Assembly (NCBI RefSeq): GCF_900111295.1
Contig: NZ_FOGT01000016.1
Coordinates: 1 to 64,000, forward strand
Direction of reading: 5' to 3'
From: Salipaludibacillus aurantiacus
GTDB lineage: Bacteria; Bacillota; Bacilli; Bacillales; Salisediminibacteriaceae
Length of the DNA: 64,000 nucleotides
Every line of letters begins with the position of its first letter. Within the stretch, counting starts at the first letter, position 1. The translations under genes and the position numbers were made by a program. A model generated the notes under the pieces. It saw nothing but the letters and a program-made list of their open reading frames with translations, was not told the DNA's origin and ran no database searches. Positions 16,144 to 24,627 of the stretch are shown here, in pieces.

Positions 16144-16686
16144 ATGGCTTATTTTAAAACAGAAAGATTAGTTTTGAGGCCCCTTCAGCTCAAAGATGCT
16201 GAGCGAGTGGAAGAGCTGGCAAAGGAATATGATGTGGCGAAGACAACATTGAATATTCCTCACCCTTATCCTGAAGGGGGAGCTAAAGAATACATCCAAC
16301 GCGTAACCGAAGCAGAAAAAAATGGAGAGATTGTATGCCTGGCAATTACGCAAAAAGAAAACGGTACTTTTATAGGGATAATCAATATAAAAGAAGATTT
16401 GAAACACCATCGGGGAGAACTGGGTTACTGGATCGGAAAACCTTATTGGGGCCAGGGGTACTGTACTGAAGCAGTAAAAGCACTGATTCCGTTCAGTTTT
16501 CAGGAATTGAAGTTAAACAAATTATTTGCGACAGCCTTTACAGCTAACCCGGGTTCATGGAAAGTGATGGAGAAAAGCGGCCTAAAGTATGAAGGGACAT
16601 TAAAACAGCATGTTCATAGATCAGGCCGTTATTTTGATTTAGCTTATTACGGGTTACTTAAAGAAGATTACTTAGGAGAATGGTAA
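16144..16686 (+). CDS. RimJ/RimL-type GNAT acetyltransferase
   Basis: 180 residues. N-terminal FKTERLVLRPLQLKDAERV is the standard opening of the Acetyltransf_3 group. The CoA loop is GYWIGKPYWGQGYCTEAVKA, followed by NKLFATAFTANPGSWKVMEK and SGLKYEGTL. Such enzymes acetylate protein N-termini or small amines. RBS GGAGGAACCCC before ATG. Last gene of the Nudix-Nudix-GNAT group; downstream lies the tandem repeat array. Confidence 0.87.
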   Translation: MAYFKTERLVLRPLQLKDAERVEELAKEYDVAKTTLNIPHPYPEGGAKEYIQRVTEAEKNGEIVCLAITQKENGTFIGIINIKEDLKHHRGELGYWIGKPYWGQGYCTEAVKALIPFSFQELKLNKLFATAFTANPGSWKVMEKSGLKYEGTLKQHVHRSGRYFDLAYYGLLKEDYLGEW

Positions 16687-16744
16687 TTGTTTTTGGGAAT
16701 TTAGCAAAAATAAAGGGATGATAAGAGCCACTGGATCAGCTTAG

Positions 16745-17110
16745 CTACTGGCGAGTGGCTCGAAAACCGGAAATAAAGTCCTCTCATCGCGTGGATGATC
16801 AAGTGAGGGGATGATAAAAAGGATATAAGGTCTTCTCAACGCGCGGAAGATCAAACGAGCGGCTCATAAAAAGGATATAAGGTCCACTTATGACGTCAAT
16901 GGTCAAGCGAACGGACGATGAAACGAATATATAGTCCACTCTACATGCGCGTGATCGAGTGAGCGGACGATAAAACGAATATATAGTTCACTCAACATGC
17001 GAATGATCGAGTGAGCGGCTGATAAAACGGATATATAGTCCACTCAACATGGGCGTGATCAAGCGAGCGGACGATAAAACGACTATATAGCCCGCTCATC
17101 GAGCCGATAA
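16745..17110. repeat. Tandem array of about seven 52-bp repeats
   Basis: GATC/GGTC-anchored units begin at 16797, 16849, 16901, 16953, 17005 and 17057, an exact 52-bp period, with degenerate units on both flanks. Each unit contains a GAGYGGAC ... GTCCRCTC inverted repeat around an AT-rich ATATATAG core, so each copy can fold as a hairpin. The array lies between the convergent GNAT and selD genes. No open frame runs through it, so it is noncoding. Sequence drift between units is about 10-25%. Confidence 0.85.
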
Positions 17111-17297
17111 TTAAATGAGTGGCTCTGAAAACTTAAATAATGCCCATTCAAAGGCTGCACCCGCTGATGAGTGGATCATAAAGTGCCTGCTCCACCCGCC
17201 CGATCAGCGTCAACATGGCTCCCGTTCACTTATGAAACCGCCGTGAACCACCGCTGCCGCAACACCCCATCACCGGTCGCGAAAACTATAATAAAGA

Positions 17298-17331
17298 GCT
17301 GGCTTCAAAAGTTACCCTTTTGAGCCAGCCC
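17298..17331. terminator. Terminator of selD
   Basis: GCTGGCTTCAAAAG / CTTTTGAGCCAGC stem, with A/T-runs on both sides, directly after the selD stop. Confidence 0.85.
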
Positions 17332-17344
17332 TTTATTACAATCG

Positions 17345-18409
17345 TTAAGCTTTAACTTGAATGGCTTTCTCCTGCTTATCGTTTACTTCCCCGATCACCG
17401 CTGTGGCTGTGTGGCCTTTACTTTTCATCTCCTGAACATAATCATCTGCTTCTTCTGCCGGCAGGCTGACCAGCAGTCCGCCGCTTGTAATTGAATCGCA
17501 AAGAATCAGCTGGTCATGCTTTTTAATTTTTTTCTCATAGGAAACGTTCTCAGATAACCAGCTGTGATTATCGCGGGCACCGCCTGGGATGACGCCAGCT
17601 TTGGCATGTTTTACTGTCCCGTCAATAACGGGGATAGCTGAATAGTGGAAAGTCAATGTCACATCGCTTCCGGAAGCCATTTCATACCCGTGGCCGAGAA
17701 GGCCAAAACCGGTCACATCAGTCACCGCATTCGGGTGGTAATCAGCCAGTGTTTCAGCAGCTGTTTTATTCAAGGCAGCCATTGTGTTCGTAGCTTCCTC
17801 TTCTTCCTGTTCGGAAGCTTTTCCGAATTTAACAGCCGTGGTGAGGATTCCTACACCAAGCGGTTTAGTCAGCACTAATTTATCCCCCGGTTTGGCCCCC
17901 ACGTTTTTGAATACTTTGTCAGGGTGGACGGTGCCTGTGCAGCTTAAGCCGTACTTAGGCTCCTGGTCGTCTATGGTGTGCCCCCCTGCAATGACGGCAC
18001 CAGCTTCTTTCACTTTATCGGCGCCGCCTTTTAAAATCGCCGCGAAAACTTCAGCAGGCAGTTTTTTAATCGGAAAGCCCGCAATATTAAGAGCGGTTTT
18101 AGGCGTGCCGCCCATGGCATACACATCGCTGAGGGCGTTGGCCGCAGCGATTTGACCGAACATATAAGGGTCGTCCACGATCGGAGTGAAGTAATCCACT
18201 GTCTGTACGATAGCAAGATCTTCTGTTAATTGATAGACGCCGCCGTCGTCTGATGTGTCAAGCCCGACGAGCAGCTGTTCGTTATCATCTGATGAAGGCA
18301 AATGGCACAAAACTTGCGCCAGGTCACTTGGACCGATTTTGCATCCTCAACCAGCTTTTTTAGTCATTTGAGTGAGTCGTTTGTTTGATTGGAACGGTTT
18401 TTTAAACAT
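17345..18409 (-). CDS. selD: Selenide, water dikinase, itself a selenoprotein (UGA = Sec21)
   Basis: 354 residues when the in-frame TGA at 18349-18347 is read as selenocysteine. The enzyme makes selenophosphate from selenide and ATP for tRNA-Sec charging. From ATG at 18409 the frame reads RLTQMTKKAG-U-GCKIGPSDLAQVL and runs without a break into LCHLPSSDDNEQLLVGLDTS. The U aligns with catalytic Cys17 of E. coli SelD (AGCGCK). AAAGGAGGT lies 11 bases before the ATG. An ORF call starting at the TTG at 18310 would remove the active site. Other family features are intact: DDGGVY, ADALSDVYAMG-like NALSDVYAMGG and DVTGFGLLGH. Divergent from the SelW-like gene, with its own promoter. Confidence 0.93.
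18322..18342 (-). promoter_or_regulatory. Candidate bacterial SECIS hairpin in selD
   Basis: Twelve bases after the UGA, GGTC-CAAGT-GACC forms an apical hairpin with a GU in its loop. GCAAAA upstream can pair with TTTTGT downstream as an outer stem. The distance (loop about 16 bases from UGA) fits bacterial SECIS elements bound by SelB. Confidence 0.55.
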
Positions 18410-18439
18410 CCTGTTATCGCACCTCCTTTACTAACGTCC

Positions 18440-18469
18440 ATTATAACTGTTTTCTTTGACCTTGGACAA
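18440..18469 (-). promoter_or_regulatory. Predicted selD promoter
   Basis: On the minus strand TTGTCC, 18-bp spacer, TATAAT, about 30 bases before the start codon. It overlaps the divergent promoter of the SelW-like gene, so a shared regulator is possible. Confidence 0.55.
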
Positions 18470-18484
18470 ATGATCTTTTACAAT
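18456..18484 (+). promoter_or_regulatory. Predicted promoter of the SelW-like gene
   Basis: TTGACC, 17-bp spacer, TACAAT, a good sigma-A match about 50 bases before the ATG. Confidence 0.65.
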
Positions 18485-18535
18485 ATAGTGTAGTTAAAAA
18501 AAGTTCACATAATATTCACAAAAGGGGTTTTTCAA

Positions 18536-18784
18536 ATGAAGCTAAAAGTAACTATTGAATTTTGCATGCAGTGAAACTATGCGCCTAAAGCTGCGAGTTT
18601 CGCAGAAGACGTATTTGAAGATATGCGGCACAATGTGGAAGAGATGATCCTTATTCCAAGCTCTGGCGGTGTATTTGAAATATATGCGAATGGCAAAAAG
18701 ATTTTTTCTAAGTTTGACACTGACCAGTTCCCGGATCACAAAGAAGTCATTAACCAGCTTGAATCAATGGTAAATTATGGATAA
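18536..18784 (+). CDS. SelW-like (Rdx family) selenoprotein with CxxU motif
   Basis: 82 residues if the TGA at 18572-18574 is read as Sec13. The frame is KLKVTIEFCMQ-U-NYAPKAASF, then AEDVFEDM, SGGVFEIYANGKKIFSK, FPDHKEVINQLESMV. This is the thioredoxin-like Rdx (SelT/SelW/SelH) pattern, with C10-M-Q-U13 in the redox CxxC position and the conserved GGVFE strand. Cys homologues have CxxC. A GGGG-rich ribosome site, promoter and terminator flank exactly this frame, and no other frame covers it. It lies divergently 126 bp from selD and upstream of selA. A thiol/selenol oxidoreductase role is inferred; substrate unknown. Confidence 0.92.
18591..18605 (+). promoter_or_regulatory. Candidate bacterial SECIS hairpin in the SelW-like gene
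   Basis: A perfect 6-bp stem CTGCGA-GTT-TCGCAG starts 16 bases after the UGA, with a GU in the apical loop, as in known bacterial SECIS elements. Confidence 0.7.
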
Positions 18785-18795
18785 TTTAGCTCCAT

Positions 18796-18822
18796 AACAC
18801 CGCCCATGAGCGGTGTTTTTTT
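18796..18822 (+). terminator. Terminator of the SelW-like gene
   Basis: AACACCGC / GCGGTGTT stem followed by seven T, twelve bases after the stop codon. Confidence 0.85.
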
Positions 18823-18997
18823 GACTTCGGAGCCTGTCTCCGAAGCCTGAAATATTCCTGTTTGCGATGAAGAAGCTGCCATCCCCTATGTAAGCGCCGC
18901 CATATTTATTCATTTTTTGTTTTAATCTTTCCGTTGTTTTTGTATAATAATGACGAGGGACCGAAGTTAAGTTTGTACTGAAAGGGGAGAGGGAACT

Positions 18998-19135
18998 GTG
19001 TTGAAATTGTTTATGAAATGGCTTGGAATCGGCATAGGTATCGGAGTAGCTATTTATGCTGCCGGTTTTGCAAAGGATTACAAAGAGCAGCAGGAAATTG
19101 CACGTGAAAGAGATCGATTTGGTACAGGTGAATAA
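18998..19135 (+). CDS. Small membrane protein, 45 residues
   Basis: Frame encoding LKLFMKWLGIGIGIGVAIYA, then AGFAKDYKEQQEIARERDRF: one glycine-rich transmembrane helix and a charged cytoplasmic tail. GTG at 18998 or TTG at 19001 follows AAAGGGGAGAGGG; TTG has the better spacing. A TATAAT box and a downstream terminator (19177-19205) frame the gene. I do not recognise a family. Its place between the SelW-like gene and selA could be coincidental. Confidence 0.65.
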   Translation: MLKLFMKWLGIGIGIGVAIYAAGFAKDYKEQQEIARERDRFGTGE

Positions 19136-19176
19136 AACTGTTTCTACATAAGGCGTCAGGCCCTGTGGAAAATGGA

Positions 19177-19205
19177 AAAGGTGGTCTATTCAGACCACCT
19201 TTTTA
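19177..19205 (+). terminator. Rho-independent terminator
   Basis: AAGGTGGTCT-ATTC-AGACCACCTT, then TTT. Confidence 0.85.
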
Positions 19206-19454
19206 TAAAGTGAACGTTATGGGGCAGAGTCGATGTTTATCTTTTGTAAACACCTCATTTTACGTTTAATACGAGCCTTGCCGATGCTGTTGCTTTTATA
19301 AGTTATACAAGCGAACCACCCCTCAAGACAATCAAACGAATCCCGTTTTCATTCACTTTCGTTGAACAAGGCCAGTGACCTTCTTCACTAATTAGATTAA
19401 CCACTGAAGGAAAGGGCTATAACTGGTAATATAATGAACTGAGGAGTTTTAATC

Positions 19455-20885
19455 ATGAATCCATACCAACTGCTTCCGCCGGTCCATGAGGTGCTCGTCT
19501 CACCAGAAGCGCAAGAGCTGATAGACATATGGCAAGTTCCTGGAAAACTGTTTAAAGACTGGGTACAGGAGGAAGTCGATTACGAGAGGGAGCTCATTGC
19601 TGAAAAAAAGACGTCCGATGATAGCTTAACAAGGCCTCAGCTTACGTCTCAAATTTTAAAAAGACTTACACGCCGGTGCCGTGATTTTTCGCCATATAAC
19701 TTAAGGCATGTCGTGAATGCGACTGGAACAGTTCTCCATACGAACTTAGGACGGGCCCGCCTTAGTGAGCGTGCAGCAGCCCAGGTTGTGAAAAGCGCCA
19801 CCCATTATTCCAATTTGGAATATGACCTGGAATCGGGACGAAGAGGATCACGGCATTCGATTATCCAGGATATGCTTGCGAAAGCCTCGGGCACTGAAGC
19901 AGCCATGGTCGTTAATAACAACGCTGCTGCTGTGTATTTTATTTTAAGGGCTTTTGCCCAGGGGGCTGAAGTGATTGTCTCACGGGGCGAATTAGTCGAA
20001 ATTGGGGGCTCTTTCAGAGTGTCTACTATAATGGAAGAAAGCGGTGCAAAACTTATCGAAGTGGGGACCACTAACAAAACCCATCCTTCCGATTATGAAG
20101 AGGCCCTTTCAGATAAAACAGCTATGATCATGAAAGTACATACGAGCAATTTTAAAACGGTCGGGTTTACTGAAGAAGTGCCTGCGAAAGAGCTGAAACG
20201 TATTGTTTCATCCTCGGCATCAGAAGACGCTCCTATCGTTTATGAAGATCTCGGAAGCGGGTCGCTGTATCCGTTTAAAAACGAAGGAATTGGCGATGAA
20301 CCTTTAGTAAAACAGGCCCTGAAAGACGGAGCTGATCTTATTTCATTCAGCGGGGACAAGCTGCTGGGCGGGCCCCAGGCCGGAGTGATTGCAGGGAGGA
20401 AGGCACTGATCGATAAACTGAAAAAACATCCGCTGGCCCGGGTACTCAGAGTGGATAAAATGACGCTTGCCGCACTTGAAGCCACACTGTTTGATTATGT
20501 ATACCCCGAAAACGAATTAAACGACAATCCGACAGTGAGAGATATTTTAAAATCCCGGGAACAAATTCGGGAAACAGTCCAACATACTTTCAACGAATTG
20601 CAAGGCAGCCTGCATTCAGTCAGTTTGTCGGTTGAAGAAGAAACATCTAAAGTAGGCGGGGGAACGATGCCTCTTGAAGAACTGCCGACATGCGGAATCG
20701 CCCTGACTAAAGAAGGAATGTCTGCAAATGCGTGTGAGCGCTTTTTCAGAAAAGGAGATATTCCTGTCATTTGCCGTGTGTCTGAAGACCGGCTGTTTAT
20801 GGATTTCCGGACACTGGATAAAGAGGATCTTTTAGTTGTTAAAAATAAAATACTCGCACTGGATAACGTCAATGGAGAAGGCTGA
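19455..20885 (+). CDS. selA: L-seryl-tRNA(Sec) selenium transferase
   Basis: 476 residues, normal for SelA. It is a PLP enzyme converting Ser-tRNA(Sec) to Sec-tRNA(Sec) with selenophosphate from SelD. Visible features: N-terminal tRNA-binding helical part; VVNATGTVLHTNLGRARLS at 87-105; the PLP lysine K302 in SFSGDKLLGGPQAG; C-terminal GGTMPLEELPTCGI. ATG follows TGAGGAG. In many Firmicutes selB follows selA, but here a terminator ends the transcript at the stop codon, and neither selB nor the tRNA-Sec gene lies in the window. Presence of selA supports reading the two UGA codons nearby as selenocysteine. Confidence 0.95.
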   Translation: MNPYQLLPPVHEVLVSPEAQELIDIWQVPGKLFKDWVQEEVDYERELIAEKKTSDDSLTRPQLTSQILKRLTRRCRDFSPYNLRHVVNATGTVLHTNLGRARLSERAAAQVVKSATHYSNLEYDLESGRRGSRHSIIQDMLAKASGTEAAMVVNNNAAAVYFILRAFAQGAEVIVSRGELVEIGGSFRVSTIMEESGAKLIEVGTTNKTHPSDYEEALSDKTAMIMKVHTSNFKTVGFTEEVPAKELKRIVSSSASEDAPIVYEDLGSGSLYPFKNEGIGDEPLVKQALKDGADLISFSGDKLLGGPQAGVIAGRKALIDKLKKHPLARVLRVDKMTLAALEATLFDYVYPENELNDNPTVRDILKSREQIRETVQHTFNELQGSLHSVSLSVEEETSKVGGGTMPLEELPTCGIALTKEGMSANACERFFRKGDIPVICRVSEDRLFMDFRTLDKEDLLVVKNKILALDNVNGEG

Positions 20886-20901
20886 CTCAGCCTTCTCCAT
20901 T
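20871..20901. terminator. 31-bp palindromic terminator shared by selA and sspP
   Basis: Two 15-base arms (AATGGAGAAGGCTGA and its complement) around a single C at 20886. Each arm contains the last codons and stop of one of the two convergent genes. Confidence 0.85.
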
Positions 20902-21027
20902 TGTTTGTGAGACGTGATTTTTCTTTTTTGTCTTATGGGACCCTTTTAAAGGCTCAGGCTGTGTTGTATGGTTCTCGGCAGCTTTTGGGTTGGACCGTCT
21001 TTGTTTTTTAAATGTATTTTTCTCCAT
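20887..21027 (-). CDS. sspP: Small acid-soluble spore protein P
   Basis: 46 residues: MEKNTFKKQRRSNPKAAENH and then QPEPLKGSHKTKKKNH. QPEPL-x-GSxKxKxxNH is the SspP (CotL) signature. AGAGGAGG lies six bases before the ATG. SspP is a minor spore-core protein made in the forespore, normally from a sigma-G promoter. In B. subtilis sspO-sspP lies divergently upstream of the aconitase gene citB, the same relation as here, except that a small unknown gene intervenes and no sspO was seen. The last codons sit in the terminator shared with selA. Confidence 0.85.
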   Translation of the reverse strand: MEKNTFKKQRRSNPKAAENHTTQPEPLKGSHKTKKKNHVSQTNGEG

Positions 21028-21141
21028 GTCATGGACCTCCTCTGAAAAGATGATAAGGATTGCTTTCTGTTTTTAGCATACTCACCCTCGCTTGAAACAT
21101 ACTATAGCTGAAGGTTATTTTAGAAAAGGAGTTGGTTCCGT

Positions 21142-21393
21142 ATGCCTTATGAAAAAAATAAACGGCAGGCTTTTGAAGCGGCTCAGCAGGCTTATGTGCA
21201 CATGGAAGAATCCTACAGCCAAATTGATCCCGGTTCCCCGGATTACGGGCACCAGACAAGGCTTGCAGAAGAGGAACTGAATAAAGCTTTCCAGATTATC
21301 AGCAAAGCTTATACAACAGCATCTGAACATCAAAGACAGCAGCTTGACCTATATTCACAAACACTCGAGCGCCTGAAGCAGGATTTAATGTAA
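21142..21393 (+). CDS. Hypothetical helical protein, 83 residues
   Basis: Starts MPYEKNKRQAFEAAQQAYVH. Charged, Gln/Glu/Tyr-rich, predicted all-helical with repeated A/Q/Y heptad-like spacing (EEELNKAFQIISKAYTTASE). No family recognised. AAAAGGAG lies ten bases upstream of ATG. Situated between divergent sspP and acnA, and ended by its own terminator. Confidence 0.7.
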   Translation: MPYEKNKRQAFEAAQQAYVHMEESYSQIDPGSPDYGHQTRLAEEELNKAFQIISKAYTTASEHQRQQLDLYSQTLERLKQDLM

Positions 21394-21413
21394 TAACCGT
21401 CATTCATGTTTAA

Positions 21414-21443
21414 TTGGCCTGCCCATCCGGAGTCAGGCCTTTT
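21414..21443 (+). terminator. Rho-independent terminator
   Basis: AGGCCTG / CAGGCCT stem followed by TTTG. Confidence 0.75.
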
Positions 21444-21623
21444 GTTATGTGTATAATTAAGGTTCCTTATCCCCCATCTGCCATGCTCACTTTCTAATAA
21501 TTTTCCAGCTATAACAAAATCTCTGAAAAGCAATTTGTCAAATTTTTTCAAGGGATATGATTTGACTGGTTAATGTGAGGGGCTTCATACTAATTGCTAT
21601 AGTGCGAAAATGAAAATATGACA

Positions 21624-21671
21624 AATTTTCGAAAAAAGGTTTTAGACAATTATGAAAATGTGTTATATGAT
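21624..21671 (+). promoter_or_regulatory. acnA promoter with CodY-like box
   Basis: TAGACA, 17-bp spacer, TATGAT (21666-21671). Just upstream AATTTTCGAAAAAA at 21624 resembles the CodY motif AATTTTCWGAAAATT with several mismatches. The aconitase gene of B. subtilis is repressed by CcpC and CodY (known). The site here is only a candidate. Confidence 0.5.
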
Positions 21672-21695
21672 AGTACGTGAAGGAGGGAAATACAT

Positions 21696-24416
21696 ATGTC
21701 AAACGAAAATAAAGCATTGTATAATTCAAAGAAAACCTTTGAAGCAAATGGCGAAACGTATCATTACTACGACTTGAAAGCGATTGAAGATGCGGGAGTT
21801 GGAACCGTTGCCAATCTTCCATACTCCATCAAGGTGCTTCTTGAGTCCGTCCTGAGACAATATGACGGGCGTGTCATTAAAGAAGAACATGTGGAGAATT
21901 TAGCTAAATGGGGTACGGACGCAGTAAAACATGTGGATGTTCCATTTAAGCCTTCCCGGGTCATCTTACAGGACTTTACAGGCGTTCCTGCTGTTGTGGA
22001 TCTTGCCTCTCTTCGTAAAGCCATGGCTGACATGGGCGGAGACCCTAAAGAAATTAACCCGGCTATTCCTGTAGATCTGGTTGTTGACCACTCTGTTCAG
22101 GTAGACGTTTTTGGTAAAGCAAACTCGCTCATGCGCAATATGGAGCTTGAATTTAAAAGAAACGAAGAACGATATAAATTCCTGAACTGGGCTCAGAAGT
22201 CTCTTGATAATTACCGGGCTGTACCGCCTGCAACTGGTATTGTGCACCAAGTTAACCTTGAGTACTTAGCAAATGTTGTACAGGAATCAGAGACTAACGG
22301 GGAAAAAATTGCATTTCCTGATTCTCTTGTCGGTACTGACTCCCATACAACAATGATTAACGGCCTCGGTGTATTAGGCTGGGGTGTCGGCGGTATTGAA
22401 GCCGAAGCAGGTATGCTTCAGCAGCCGTCTTATTTTCCTGTGCCTGAAGTTGTCGGATGTAAGCTTAACGGGGCTATGCCTGAGGGCGCGACTGCCACTG
22501 ACCTTGCATTAAAAGTGACTCAGGTTTTACGTGAGAAAAAAGTGGTAGGGAAGTTCGTTGAATTCTTCGGCAGCGGCCTTGCTGATATGACGCTTGCTGA
22601 CCGTGCGACAATTTCCAATATGGCTCCTGAATACGGCGCCACTTGCGGATTTTTCCCTGTCGATGATGAAACGCTGAACTACCTCCGTTTCACTGGCAGA
22701 AGTGAAGAACTTGTAGAATTAGTAGAAAAATATACGAAAGCAAACGGCATGTTCTATACACCAGGACAGGATGATCCTGAATTTACGACCGTAGTGGAAA
22801 TCGACCTGGGATCCATTGAGCCGAACTTGTCAGGACCTAAGCGTCCGCAGGATCTTATTCCTTTATCAAAAATGAAAGAGAAGTGGGAAGAAGCGTTAAC
22901 AGCTCCTGTTGGAAACCAGGGCTTTGGGCTGTCTCCTGAGGAAATTTCCAAAGAAACAACTGTAGTGCATCCAAACGGAAATTCTTCCACTCTTAAAACT
23001 GGTGCTATTGCCATCGCTGCGATTACAAGCTGTACGAATACGTCAAACCCGCACGTTATGCTTGGTGCAGGCCTTCTTGCTAAAAATGCAGTTGAAAAAG
23101 GCTTAGACGTGCCTGATTATGTGAAAACAAGTTTAGCTCCCGGTTCTAAGGTTGTAACAGGCTATCTCGAAAACGCCGGATTAATGACATACCTTGATAA
23201 ATTAGGGTTCAACCTCGTAGGTTACGGCTGTACGACCTGTATAGGCAACAGCGGCCCTCTTCCTGAAGAGATCGAGAAAGGCATTTCAGAAAGTGATCTG
23301 ACCGTCGCCTCTGTATTGAGCGGTAACAGAAACTTTGAAGGACGTATCCATCCACTAGTTAAAGCAAACTACCTGGCATCACCGCCGTTAGTTGTCGCTT
23401 ATGCGTTAGCAGGAACTGTGGATATCGATCTCCAAAACGAGCCGATCGGCAAAGATGCTGACGGAAATGACGTCTTTTTCTCCGACATATGGCCGTCTAA
23501 CGCGGAAATCCAAAAAGCAATGGAGAAAGCGGTGGAGCCAAAACTTTTCAAGAAAGAATATGAGCGGGTATTTGACGACAATGAGGAATGGAACAAACTT
23601 CAGACGACTGAAAGTGACCTGTATAACTGGGATCCTGAATCCACTTATATACAAAACCCGCCATTCTTTGAAGATATGTCAGCTGAACCTGAAGACGTTA
23701 AAGAGCTTAATGGCTTAAGAGCGGTTGGTAAGTTTGGCGACTCTGTCACCACAGATCACATTTCACCTGCTGGTGCCATTGCGAAAGACAGCCCGGCCGG
23801 CAGATACCTTATTGAAAAAGGCTTATCTCCAGCTGAATTTAACTCTTACGGTTCCCGCCGCGGGAACCACGAGGTAATGATGCGTGGAACATTTGCTAAC
23901 ATCCGTATCAAAAACCAGCTTGCTCCGGGGACAGAAGGCGGTTATACGACTTACTGGCCGACTGGCGAAGTAATGGCGATTTATGATGCGTGTATGAAAT
24001 ACAAAGAAGAAGACACGGGACTTATTGTCCTTGCCGGTAAAGATTACGGTATGGGAAGTTCCCGTGACTGGGCAGCTAAAGGAACTAATTTATTAGGTAT
24101 TAAAACAGTTATTGCTGAAAGCTTCGAACGTATTCACCGAAGCAATCTTGTGTTGATGGGTGTGCTCCCGCTTCAGTTTAAAGAAGGGGAAAACGCTGAT
24201 ACTCTTGGGCTTACCGGGAAAGAACACTTTGAAGTGCAAGTGACTAATGAAATCCAGCCGCGTGATCACGTGCAAGTGGTCGCTAAGGATGCTGAATCAG
24301 GTAAAGAAACGACTTTTGAAGTTCTTGCCCGATTCGACAGTGAAGTGGAAATCGACTACTACCGTCATGGCGGTATCCTGCCTATGGTACTTCGTAACAC
24401 GCTTGCTGAAAAATAA
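21696..24416 (+). CDS. acnA: Aconitate hydratase A
   Basis: 906 residues, full length. The enzyme interconverts citrate and isocitrate in the TCA cycle. The 4Fe-4S ligands are in TSCTNTSNP and [12 protein letters not shown]. The N-terminal [19 protein letters not shown] and substrate motifs [18 protein letters not shown] [15 protein letters not shown] are typical of Bacillus AcnA/CitB, which is also an iron-responsive RNA-binding protein. GAAGGAGGG precedes the ATG. Monocistronic, with terminators downstream. It lies in the conserved sspP-acnA-sspN-tlp neighbourhood. Confidence 0.96.
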   Translation: MSNENKALYNSKKTFEANGETYHYYDLKAIEDAGVGTVANLPYSIKVLLESVLRQYDGRVIKEEHVENLAKWGTDAVKHVDVPFKPSRVILQDFTGVPAVVDLASLRKAMADMGGDPKEINPAIPVDLVVDHSVQVDVFGKANSLMRNMELEFKRNEERYKFLNWAQKSLDNYRAVPPATGIVHQVNLEYLANVVQESETNGEKIAFPDSLVGTDSHTTMINGLGVLGWGVGGIEAEAGMLQQPSYFPVPEVVGCKLNGAMPEGATATDLALKVTQVLREKKVVGKFVEFFGSGLADMTLADRATISNMAPEYGATCGFFPVDDETLNYLRFTGRSEELVELVEKYTKANGMFYTPGQDDPEFTTVVEIDLGSIEPNLSGPKRPQDLIPLSKMKEKWEEALTAPVGNQGFGLSPEEISKETTVVHPNGNSSTLKTGAIAIAAITSCTNTSNPHVMLGAGLLAKNAVEKGLDVPDYVKTSLAPGSKVVTGYLENAGLMTYLDKLGFNLVGYGCTTCIGNSGPLPEEIEKGISESDLTVASVLSGNRNFEGRIHPLVKANYLASPPLVVAYALAGTVDIDLQNEPIGKDADGNDVFFSDIWPSNAEIQKAMEKAVEPKLFKKEYERVFDDNEEWNKLQTTESDLYNWDPESTYIQNPPFFEDMSAEPEDVKELNGLRAVGKFGDSVTTDHISPAGAIAKDSPAGRYLIEKGLSPAEFNSYGSRRGNHEVMMRGTFANIRIKNQLAPGTEGGYTTYWPTGEVMAIYDACMKYKEEDTGLIVLAGKDYGMGSSRDWAAKGTNLLGIKTVIAESFERIHRSNLVLMGVLPLQFKEGENADTLGLTGKEHFEVQVTNEIQPRDHVQVVAKDAESGKETTFEVLARFDSEVEIDYYRHGGILPMVLRNTLAEK

Positions 24417-24469
24417 AAGATTAAAAGATTACAAAAGGTGTTTGTTTTAGGGCACCTAGTTTGTCGAGA

Positions 24470-24502
24470 AACCCACGCTTTTCAAAAAGCGTGGGTTTTT
24501 TA
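24470..24502 (+). terminator. Terminator of acnA
   Basis: ACCCACGCTTTT-CAA-AAAGCGTGGGT, then TTTTTT. Confidence 0.85.
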
Positions 24503-24627
24503 TTTTTCTTCCTATAATAAAGAGTAGTATCTATAATTACATTACATTTACTTGAATAATCAGATAAAAACAGATGAAAAAATATCATCATATCTATATA
24601 GGAAACGATGGATGTTCTAGGTTGATT

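Larger units (their letters stand above)
16687..17344. other. 658-bp convergent intergenic region
   Basis: Besides the tandem array, about 17110-17280 holds GC-richer sequence without recognisable genes, then the selD terminator. No repeats-associated gene (transposase, recombinase) is present. Confidence 0.6.

Noticed and set aside
16745..17110. CRISPR array
   Set aside because: The 52-bp units are contiguous and drift throughout; there is no constant repeat alternating with unique spacers and no cas gene nearby.
18310..18409. TGA inside selD as evidence of a pseudogene
   Set aside because: Frame and conservation continue perfectly upstream of the TGA, the position is the catalytic Cys/Sec, and selA is adjacent, so recoding is more likely.
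18542..18739. 65-codon minus-strand ORF opposite the SelW-like gene
   Set aside because: No ribosome site and no protein-like pattern; the plus strand carries a conserved family frame with promoter and terminator.
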